Shown: positions 1 through 5,835 of the stretch, one piece after another | Layout of the letters: every line of letters starts with the position of its first letter | Position numbering within the stretch: the stretch's first letter is position 1 | From: an uncultured Verrucomicrobiota bacterium | GTDB taxonomy: Bacteria; Verrucomicrobiota; Kiritimatiellia; CAIVKH01 | Direction of reading: 5' to 3' | DNA: 10,414 bases | Assembly: GCA_937894535.1 (NCBI GenBank) | Contig: CALBHI010000451.1 | Coordinates: 1 to 10,414, forward strand | Notes under the pieces: model-generated | What the model saw: only the letters and a program-made list of their open reading frames with translations | Database searches by the model: none | What the model was told of the DNA's origin: nothing | Position numbers and translations under genes: made by a program

Positions 1-1379
1 ATCGATGCGTCGGGGAGCGCAGGGCGACGGCAAGCGGGACACAGCGTACGCACGAGGCGCTGGGCGAGCACGAGGCGCACACACGAAGCCACGAGAAAGG
101 GCTCCACGCCCATGTCGGTGAGCCGGATCAGCGCGGACGCGGCATCGTTGGTGTGGAGCGTACTAAAGACCAGGTGACCGGTTAACGCGGCGCGCACGGC
201 GATCTCCGCGGTTTCGCGGTCGCGTATTTCACCGACCAGGATCACATCCGGGTCCTGGCGCAGGATGTGGCGGAGACCGGAGGCGAACGTCAGACCGATT
301 TTCGGTTTCACCTGGATTTGTCCGATGTCGGCCATCTGGTACTCGATCGGATCCTCCACGGTCATGACATTGAGGTGCGCGGTATCCAGGGACCGGAGGG
401 CGGCATACAGCGTTGTGGTCTTGCCGCTTCCGGTCGGACCGGTCACCAGCACCATACCGTGCGCAAACTGTGCGGCTGCGGTTACCCGTCGACGCACCGC
501 TTCGGGCATGCCGAGTTCCGTCAAGGGCAGCAACGTGGAGGACATGTTGAGGAGGCGCAGCACCACGCGTTCGCCTTCGGCCACGGGCACGGTGGATACG
601 CGGATATCGATTTCGCGTTCGCCGGCGCGGACCTTGGCCATGCCGTCCTGGGGCAGGCGGCGTTCAGCAATATCGAGGTTGCTCATGACCTTGATGCGCG
701 AGACCAGGGCATCCTCGAGCGGCTTGGGCGGAGCAGCCTGCTCATACAGGAATCCATCGATGCGGAAACGCACCCGCAGGTGGTTTTCGAAGGGTTCAAT
801 ATGGACATCGGAAGCCTTCTTGCGCACGGCATCGAGCAGGATGCTGTTCAGCAGCTGGGTAACCGGTGCGGATTCGGTCACCCGCAACAGGTCATCGGAG
901 CGCCGGGCCTCGCGGGGTGCTTGCGGAACAGGGACCGGCGCGGGTTGCTCGGGTGCCCGTTCGAAATAGGCACGGTCGATCACCCGGAGGATTTCACTCG
1001 CCGGGGCAAGCAAGGCCACCGGTTCGCAGGCGAGCATCAGCGCCACCTCGCCGAGACGGGACAACATGGCCGGATCCGCCAGCAAGACCCCGACCTCGCC
1101 CTCCCAGCGCACCGGCATCATCAGGTTCTGGCGCGACCAATCCACCGGGATGGCGCGGATCAGGCCAGGATCAATCCAGGCATCATCCACGGCGGAAAGT
1201 GCCGTCAGATGATATTGCTGGGCCAATGCCATGAGCACATCCGCATCGGTGCACAGACCGGCCTCGACCAGGATTTCACCCACCCGTTTGCCGGGGGTGG
1301 TAAGCTGGCGAGCCAGCGCATCATCGCGTTGCGCGGCGGTGATGCAACCACGGCGGACGAGGATCTCGCCGAGTTTCAC
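1..1379 (-). CDS. gspE: Type II secretion / type IV pilus assembly ATPase GspE (partial, C-terminus beyond window)
   Basis: Cytoplasmic hexameric ATPase that powers pseudopilus assembly in type II secretion. 459 codons are visible and the C-terminal end lies beyond position 1; family members are usually 500-570 residues. Residues 2-55 carry two 24-residue repeats of the MshEN type, the first starting KLGEILV and the second RVGEILV. The ATPase core follows from about residue 170. Walker A is GPTGSGKT at 314-321, an acidic Asp box VEDPIEY follows, Walker B is DPDVILVGEIRD at 376-387, and the His box reads TGHLVFSTLHTNDA. A CPAC pair (Cys447, Cys450) begins the zinc-binding C-domain typical of GspE, supporting GspE/PilB over a retraction ATPase such as PilT. 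The start is GTG, 3 bases after the gspD stop, with GGAGG at 1388-1392 eight bases upstream. The gspD neighbour favours type II secretion over pili. No other gsp gene is visible, so GspE versus PilB rests on that context. Confidence 0.93.
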   Translation of the reverse strand, partial: MKLGEILVRRGCITAAQRDDALARQLTTPGKRVGEILVEAGLCTDADVLMALAQQYHLTALSAVDDAWIDPGLIRAIPVDWSRQNLMMPVRWEGEVGVLLADPAMLSRLGEVALMLACEPVALLAPASEILRVIDRAYFERAPEQPAPVPVPQAPREARRSDDLLRVTESAPVTQLLNSILLDAVRKKASDVHIEPFENHLRVRFRIDGFLYEQAAPPKPLEDALVSRIKVMSNLDIAERRLPQDGMAKVRAGEREIDIRVSTVPVAEGERVVLRLLNMSSTLLPLTELGMPEAVRRRVTAAAQFAHGMVLVTGPTGSGKTTTLYAALRSLDTAHLNVMTVEDPIEYQMADIGQIQVKPKIGLTFASGLRHILRQDPDVILVGEIRDRETAEIAVRAALTGHLVFSTLHTNDAASALIRLTDMGVEPFLVASCVRLVLAQRLVRTLCPACRRPALPDAS

Positions 1380-1382
1380 GGA

Positions 1383-3347
1383 TCAATCCTCCGCAACCGG
1401 TTCGACGGCAGGATCAGCGACCGGTACCACGACCGGAATCACCGGTTTCGGATCGATCTCGGTACGCTTTTCCAACGCCGCGGTTACGGCTTCGGCGTCC
1501 TTCAGATCCCGCACGATATGCGGAGTCACGAAGATCAACAGGTTGGTGCGCTGCTTGCGGTCGGACTGCGAACGGAAGAGCCAACCGATCACCGGAATAT
1601 CACCGAGGAACGGGACCTTCGACTGCTGCTTGACCACGTCCTCGCGGATCAGGCCGCTGATGACCACGGTGGAACGGTCGGGAATGGTCACGGTGGTGGT
1701 GACCTCGCGTTTGGCGATGGTCGGGGCAAATTCGGTGGTCGTCGATCCGGTATCGATGATGGCCTCGATGCTGGGGTTCAACCGCAGTTTGACTTCGTTG
1801 TCGATGTTGATGTGCGGGGTCATCTTCAGCTTGATGCCGACATCGACCCGTTCGATGTTCTGGATCACATCGCGGTTGTCGCCGGTGCCCTCGATGCGCG
1901 AGCTCAAAATCGGGATGTTCTCCACCACGCTAACGCTGGCTTCGGTGTTGTTCTGCGCCCACAACGGGATGTTGGAGAGGATTTTCACATCGCGGTTCTG
2001 GGCGAGGGCCTGGATCAGCACCGGGATGCGCGGCAGGACACGGCCGGCCGCATCAACGAACGTGCCGCGGGCCACGCCGATGGATAGGCCCTGCGGGAAG
2101 TTGCCGGATTCGAAGATGGAGGCCAGCCCATCCGATTCGCCAGGCCGGCTGCGGCCGACCACCACCGAGGAACCACTTTCCGGCTCATCAATCGCCGCCA
2201 ATTCCACCCCGAGGTCGCGCCCCTCCTCCATGCTGACTTCGGCGATAACCACTTCGACCATGACCTGCTGGGGCATACGGTCCAATTCGTTGACCAGGTT
2301 CCGAACCAGCTCGAAATCCTGCGGCGAGGCTTCGATGATCAGGGCATTGTTGGCGCTGTTGTGTTCGATGGCGATGCGGGACACCTGGTCGCGCGCGGCG
2401 GTTTTCGCCAGCAAGGCGTTCAGGGTGGTGGCCGCCTCCTCCGAACTCATATACTTGAGGAAAATGGCATTCAACCGGCCGAATTCAACCGGAGTCTCGA
2501 TATCGACCAGGGCGATGATGTCAACCGTCTGGGACAACTGGTTTGGGGTTCCAACCAGCACGATGCTGTTGGCGTTGGGAACCGGCACGACCACCATGTC
2601 GGAGGGCAGGCTGGACAACCCGGTGCCGACGCGTTGCAGGTGGCGGGTAACCGAATCACCCGACGACTCGGTGCCTTTCATCGCGGCGATCAACTGGCGG
2701 GCCAGGTCTTCGGCATTCGCATGCTTGAGGCGGATCACTTCCATCGTGCGCGACGATCCGGGCTGGTCGAGGTCACGGATCAGTTTTTCCAGTTGGCGCA
2801 ACGCTTCATCGGTGTCGGTCATGATCAGGTGGTTGGTCGCGCCAAAGGCGGACACGGCACCGTTTTTCCCGCCCCGGACCATCGGCTCAAGCAGCTTGGC
2901 CAATTCGATCGCGCTGATGTGGTTGATGCGGTAGACCTTGGTGACCAGGCCCGCGCCCTGTTCATCGCCCACCAGCACCCGGCCCGCAGACGGTGCGCCT
3001 TCGGGTAACGGGACGACGTAGGCCCCTTCCGGTTTTTCCAGCACGGTGTATCCGGAGGACTCAAGGATCGAGAGCAACAGCGGATAGACATCCTCGATCG
3101 GAACATTCTGGGGGGTCACCACGGTGATCGCGCCCTTGACCCGTTCATCGATCACGAAACGGCGACCGGTCATCTCGCCGACGATCTTGATGATCAGCCG
3201 CAAGTCGGCCTGATCGAAACTGAAATTGACACTCTGGCTGGATGGCGCGGTGATCCTGCCGGCACGTTCCTCGGCCCGCACCGGCCAAACCGGGGTCACC
3301 AGTGCCGCGATCACCCATCCGGCCACGACGCGGCGGAGGGTGCTCAC
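1383..3347 (-). CDS. gspD: Type II secretion outer-membrane secretin GspD
   Basis: Forms the gated outer-membrane channel through which folded exoproteins leave the cell. The protein is 654 residues. An N-terminal signal peptide is visible: STLRR, a hydrophobic stretch VVAGWVIAALV, and likely cleavage after VRA near residue 25. An N0 domain (about 37-110) has the GspD-like pattern FSFDQADLRLIIKIVGEMTG. N1 (about 133-197), N2 (about 202-285) and N3 (about 287-360) follow. The secretin barrel spans about 362-613 and includes VPFLGDIPVIGWLF at 578-591 and LLIFVTPHIV. The short tail (626-654) is rich in Pro and Val; no pilotin-binding S-domain is recognisable. The chosen start is GTG at 3347, which overlaps the lpxA TGA by 4 bases. 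The frame stays open 112 codons further up to an ATG at 3683, but that part lies antisense-free inside lpxA, reads as low-complexity shadow, and would hide the signal peptide. A PilQ secretin is less likely: no AMIN domain is present and gspE is adjacent. Confidence 0.94.
   Translation of the reverse strand: MSTLRRVVAGWVIAALVTPVWPVRAEERAGRITAPSSQSVNFSFDQADLRLIIKIVGEMTGRRFVIDERVKGAITVVTPQNVPIEDVYPLLLSILESSGYTVLEKPEGAYVVPLPEGAPSAGRVLVGDEQGAGLVTKVYRINHISAIELAKLLEPMVRGGKNGAVSAFGATNHLIMTDTDEALRQLEKLIRDLDQPGSSRTMEVIRLKHANAEDLARQLIAAMKGTESSGDSVTRHLQRVGTGLSSLPSDMVVVPVPNANSIVLVGTPNQLSQTVDIIALVDIETPVEFGRLNAIFLKYMSSEEAATTLNALLAKTAARDQVSRIAIEHNSANNALIIEASPQDFELVRNLVNELDRMPQQVMVEVVIAEVSMEEGRDLGVELAAIDEPESGSSVVVGRSRPGESDGLASIFESGNFPQGLSIGVARGTFVDAAGRVLPRIPVLIQALAQNRDVKILSNIPLWAQNNTEASVSVVENIPILSSRIEGTGDNRDVIQNIERVDVGIKLKMTPHINIDNEVKLRLNPSIEAIIDTGSTTTEFAPTIAKREVTTTVTIPDRSTVVISGLIREDVVKQQSKVPFLGDIPVIGWLFRSQSDRKQRTNLLIFVTPHIVRDLKDAEAVTAALEKRTEIDPKPVIPVVVPVADPAVEPVAED
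1388..1392 (-). promoter_or_regulatory. Ribosome binding site for gspE, inside the end of gspD
   Basis: A perfect GGAGG lies 8 bases before the GTG at 1379 and is embedded in the last codons of gspD. It decides the GTG start, since no ATG is placed as well, and implies translational coupling with gspD. Confidence 0.7.
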
Positions 3348-4117
3348 CGGGTAATCCCCCGCTCCGAGGCGGCCAGGAACGCCATCAGGTGGTCCAGCTC
3401 GGGGCTGCCCGGGAGCCGTTCGCGCATGGCCTGGATCGCGGCGTCGGTCGTGAGGTTCTGGCGGTAGATGATCTTGTAGGCCTGACGCAACGCCTGCTGC
3501 GTTTCCTCGGAAATACCGGCACGCTCCAGACCGAGCTTGTTCGTCGTATGCACGTCCAACGGATTGCCGTCGGCCATCATGAACGGCGGGACATCCTTGA
3601 CCGCTTTCGAGCAACCGCCGAGGATGCTCAGCCGACCCAACCGGACAAACTGGTGGACTCCGGTAAGGCCGCCGATGATGCACTGTTCCTCGACGATCAC
3701 GTGACCGGCCAGGGTTGCGGCATTGGCCATGATCACACGGTTGCCGACGTGGCAGTCATGGGCGATGTGAACATACGCCATGATATGGCAGTGGTTTCCG
3801 ACGGTGGTGAAATCACCGTCATAGGTTGCGGCATGGACCGTCACCGATTCGCGGATGGTCACATGATCGCCAATCCGGGTGCCGGGTCGGCCGCCCTTGA
3901 ATTTGAGGTCCTGCGTTTGCAATCCCAGCGAGGCAAAGGGATACACCGTACCATGCGCACCCAGGAAGGTGTAGCCATCGATGACAACATGGGAGATCAA
4001 CCGCGTGCCGGATCCGATGGTGACCTCCGGCCCCACCACGCAATACGGCCCGATCACAACATCATCAGCCAGCACGGCGGTGGGCGCGACCACCGCGGTT
4101 GGATGGATTTCCGGCAT
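3344..4117 (-). CDS. lpxA: Acyl-[ACP]--UDP-N-acetylglucosamine O-acyltransferase (LpxA)
   Basis: Catalyses the first step of lipid A synthesis, moving a 3-hydroxyacyl chain from ACP to the 3-position of UDP-GlcNAc in the cytoplasm. The protein is 257 residues, close to the 262 of E. coli LpxA. The N-terminal two thirds are left-handed beta-helix hexapeptide repeats (for example IGPYCVVGPEVTIGSGT). The signature HIAHDCHVGN at 117-126 contains the catalytic base His120, equivalent to E. coli His125, and His117 (E. coli His122). The stretch GGCSKAVKDVPP at 167-178 aligns with the E. coli acyl-chain ruler region: the residue matching E. coli Gly173 is Gly168, so nothing obvious shortens the acyl pocket. 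The C-terminal part (about 190-257) is the usual alpha-helical domain ending ERGITR. The ATG at 4117 follows GAGGAA contributed by the end of fabZ; the gap to fabZ is 6 bases. The stop overlaps the gspD start. Together with fabZ this is a recognised lipid A and fatty acid gene linkage. Confidence 0.96.
   Translation of the reverse strand: MPEIHPTAVVAPTAVLADDVVIGPYCVVGPEVTIGSGTRLISHVVIDGYTFLGAHGTVYPFASLGLQTQDLKFKGGRPGTRIGDHVTIRESVTVHAATYDGDFTTVGNHCHIMAYVHIAHDCHVGNRVIMANAATLAGHVIVEEQCIIGGLTGVHQFVRLGRLSILGGCSKAVKDVPPFMMADGNPLDVHTTNKLGLERAGISEETQQALRQAYKIIYRQNLTTDAAIQAMRERLPGSPELDHLMAFLAASERGITR
3356..3365 (-). promoter_or_regulatory. Ribosome binding site for gspD, inside the end of lpxA
   Basis: The purine-rich stretch GGAGCGGGGG ends 8 bases before the GTG at 3347. 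Together with the 4-base overlap with the lpxA stop it supports the internal GTG start and translational coupling. Confidence 0.55.
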
Positions 4118-4123
4118 ACGGGA

Positions 4124-4561
4124 TTATTCCTCGCGGTAGGTGAACATCATTTCCGCTTCGGAAACAAGTTCACCGTCAACGGTGATGGTACCCTTCATGC
4201 GGGAAACCTTCATGCGGGCCTTCTGGTACTGGACCTCGATGCGGAGGACATCACCGGGTCGGACCACTTTCCGGAAGCGCGCCTTGTCGATGGAGAGGAA
4301 GTAGGCGATCCGGCCATGGGCATTGAACATCGTGCTCATCAGGACGCCACCGACCTGGGCCATGGCCTCGAGCTGGAGCACGCCGGGCATGCACATGTAA
4401 TTGGGGAAGTGGCCTTGCAGGTAAGGTTCATTCGCCGAAACGTTCTTGATGGCCACGATGCGGAGTTTTTCGAAGTCGCACTCCAGCACCCGGTCAACCA
4501 ACAACATAGGAAAGCGATGGGGCAACACCTTCTGGATCGCATCTATGTCCATCATTGTCAT
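4124..4561 (-). CDS. fabZ: 3-hydroxyacyl-[ACP] dehydratase FabZ
   Basis: Dehydrates 3-hydroxyacyl-ACP to trans-2-enoyl-ACP in type II fatty acid elongation. It competes with LpxA for the 3-hydroxyacyl-ACP pool, which explains the common fabZ-lpxA pairing. The protein is 145 residues, the normal length for FabZ, with a single hot-dog fold. The N-terminus IQKVLPHRFPMLLVDRV is characteristic. The catalytic His51 sits in QGHFPNY and Glu65 in MPGVLQLEAMAQ. NYMCMPG replaces the commoner GHPVMPG, a modest variant. Start: the frame opens 13 codons further up (ATG at 4600), but AGGAG at 4568-4572 lies 6 bases before the ATG at 4561 and the shorter protein matches the family. Two further ATGs follow within 4 codons, so the exact start could shift slightly. 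In some relatives fabZ is fused to lpxC; here it stands alone. A FabA-type isomerase is unlikely from length and motif. Confidence 0.95.
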   Translation of the reverse strand: MTMMDIDAIQKVLPHRFPMLLVDRVLECDFEKLRIVAIKNVSANEPYLQGHFPNYMCMPGVLQLEAMAQVGGVLMSTMFNAHGRIAYFLSIDKARFRKVVRPGDVLRIEVQYQKARMKVSRMKGTITVDGELVSEAEMMFTYREE

Positions 4562-4567
4562 TACACA

Positions 4568-4572
4568 CTCCT
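4568..4572 (-). promoter_or_regulatory. Ribosome binding site deciding the fabZ start
   Basis: AGGAG lies 6 bases before the ATG at 4561. This choice removes 13 N-terminal codons of the open frame that do not resemble FabZ. Confidence 0.7.
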
Positions 4573-4703
4573 GGCGAGAACGTTTTCCTGCTGCACACAA
4601 CCTAAACCAAGAAGGCGGACGTTGCCTATCAAAAAGTACGCCGGTTGAAGGAGATAAGCGTGCGGAGGATACACCACCGGAAGGCGGGCGAAACAGGCGA
4701 AAA

Positions 4704-5312
4704 TCAGAAGATCAGCGGCTCATTGCGTGGAATCAAGGAATAGGTCACCTTGATTTTCTGGGTCCAGGCGACCACGCGGGCCAGCTTGAATACGTCAAAA
4801 CTGTCGTCACGGACCAGAAAGTTGATGCGCTCGTTGTCCCGGTCCATCTCCGCAACGATACGGCCCAACCACGTGTTGGCATTCTCGCTCTCCGCAGCGG
4901 TAAAACTGTAGCCTTCGATGTCCGGTTTCGGGATCAAGGCGATCTGGCCGTTGAGGTACCGGGCAAAATCCACAATGTAATCCCCGATGTCGATGTCGGC
5001 ATCACCCACGGCTTCAAGCACATCAACGACATTGGTCGAGGCGCGGCGGGCCCGCAGCACCTCCAGTTGCTTCTGCTCGATCGCCTGGCGTGCTTCCACC
5101 ACCGGCACCTTGAACAACTGGTTGTTGCGGCACTCGATAAAGATCGGCCGCTCGTTGCCCGCCAGCTCGATCGGGGTCGCCACCATGACCTTGGTCTGAG
5201 CGGCATCAATGCCGGTGGTGATGATGATGAGCATCAACACGCCCTGCAGACAGGTCAGGATGTCCAGGAACGAATCCAGTGAAACACCGCTATCTCGGCT
5301 CTTCTTTCCCAT
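4704..5312 (-). CDS. ExbD/MotB-like single-TM protein, paralogue B (keeps the TM-entry Asp)
   Basis: Predicted inner-membrane partner of the MotA/ExbB-like channel protein encoded two genes upstream. The protein is 202 residues: a short positive N-terminus MGKKSRDS, one transmembrane helix at about 15-34, then a periplasmic domain. The helix begins DSFLDILTCLQGVLML; Asp17 falls where ExbD, TolR and MotB carry the ion-coupling aspartate. The periplasmic part has a strand-rich start (RPIFIECRNNQLFKVPV, 55-71), a helical Gln/Arg-rich middle, and a C-terminal module FLVRDDSFDVF (165-175) with KI ten residues later. That C-terminal module and the first eight residues are shared with the product of 5316-5816, so the two are paralogues. 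No OmpA-like peptidoglycan-binding domain is recognisable. The start is 3 bases after the upstream stop; the ribosome binding site is weak, suggesting coupling. The family resembles uncharacterised ExbD-like proteins I recall from Planctomycetes and Verrucomicrobia. The substrate or load it drives is unknown. Confidence 0.7.
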   Translation of the reverse strand: MGKKSRDSGVSLDSFLDILTCLQGVLMLIIITTGIDAAQTKVMVATPIELAGNERPIFIECRNNQLFKVPVVEARQAIEQKQLEVLRARRASTNVVDVLEAVGDADIDIGDYIVDFARYLNGQIALIPKPDIEGYSFTAAESENANTWLGRIVAEMDRDNERINFLVRDDSFDVFKLARVVAWTQKIKVTYSLIPRNEPLIF

Positions 5313-5315
5313 AGA

Positions 5316-5816
5316 TCAGCGTCCCGTCTTCTCGGCCACCATGCCGTCCTTGAAGAACACTTCCTTGCCGGTTTCGTACAACTCCATGCCCAAATCGATC
5401 TTGCGGGCCCGGATGGCGCTGCGCAGACGGCGGTAAATGTCGGCGGAGTCCGGGCGCACCAGCATCACGATATACTCGGTTTCCTTCACGGCATAGACCA
5501 TGTCGATGAACTGATCGAGCAGATTACCGCGGGTCTCCAAGTCGCTGATCGGGACGATTTCCCGGCGGGAACCCCGGTCGAAATAAATCTCCAACCGGTC
5601 GCGGTACACATCGATGTAGTTGGCGTCCTTGGTGACGTTACCGTCCGAGAAGTCCGACAACCCGATCACCGAGGTGATGGTGATGTTGTCCGGATTGGCC
5701 GAGATGATCATGATGTTGGCGACCATGATGGTCACCAGACACCCGGTCAGCATCAGAATGATGCACATGAACGAGGAGAAATCGGTCTTGGTCGAATCGC
5801 GATTCTTCTTGCCCAT
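5316..5816 (-). CDS. ExbD/MotB-like single-TM protein, paralogue A (lacks the TM-entry Asp)
   Basis: Predicted second inner-membrane partner of the MotA/ExbB-like protein. The protein is 166 residues, beginning MGKKNRDS, with one transmembrane helix at about 15-38 (SFMCIILMLTGCLVTIMV and onward) and a periplasmic domain. The helix aligns without gaps to that of the downstream paralogue (SFMCIILMLTGCL against SFLDILTCLQGVL), which puts Cys18 where the paralogue has Asp17. Asp12, before the helix, is the only nearby acid. The C-terminal module MLVRPDSADIY (118-128), with KI at 139-140, matches the paralogue's FLVRDDSFDVF and KI spacing exactly. The protein lacks the paralogue's Gln/Arg-rich middle, explaining its smaller size. 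It starts 19 bases after the MotA-like stop, with a weak GGGTGA upstream. Assignment to the ExbD superfamily rests on topology, on pairing with a MotA/ExbB gene and on the paralogue; the protein alone would be called hypothetical. Confidence 0.65.
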   Translation of the reverse strand: MGKKNRDSTKTDFSSFMCIILMLTGCLVTIMVANIMIISANPDNITITSVIGLSDFSDGNVTKDANYIDVYRDRLEIYFDRGSRREIVPISDLETRGNLLDQFIDMVYAVKETEYIVMLVRPDSADIYRRLRSAIRARKIDLGMELYETGKEVFFKDGMVAEKTGR

Positions 5817-5835
5817 GGCGTCACCCGGCGGTTGC

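Noticed and set aside
267..2087. 606-codon open frame on the plus strand
   Set aside because: It lies antisense to gspE and gspD, which have clear domains and motifs. Its translation is His/Gly/Asp-rich with no recognisable domain, as expected for a shadow frame in GC-rich DNA.
1231..2934. 567-codon open frame on the plus strand
   Set aside because: Antisense to gspD, with Ser/Arg/Thr-rich low-complexity translation and no motif.
4627..4632. TTGATA as -35 box of a fabZ promoter in the 4562-4703 gap
   Set aside because: It resembles a -35 box on the minus strand, but no acceptable -10 hexamer lies 16-18 bases downstream. A promoter in this gap remains possible but unsupported.
3302..4648. 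448-codon open frame on the plus strand
   Set aside because: Antisense to lpxA and fabZ, both certain genes. No domain is visible in its translation.
4611..4690. Direct repeat GAAGGCGG(A/G)CG at 4611-4621 and 4680-4690
   Set aside because: Two 11-base copies with one mismatch in a GC-rich gap can occur by chance. No further copies or flanking structure were seen.
4562..4703. Rho-independent terminator after the ExbD-like gene
   Set aside because: No GC-rich hairpin followed by a T-run was found. The only complementary arms (CCGGT and ACCGG) are about 30 bases apart with no T tract.
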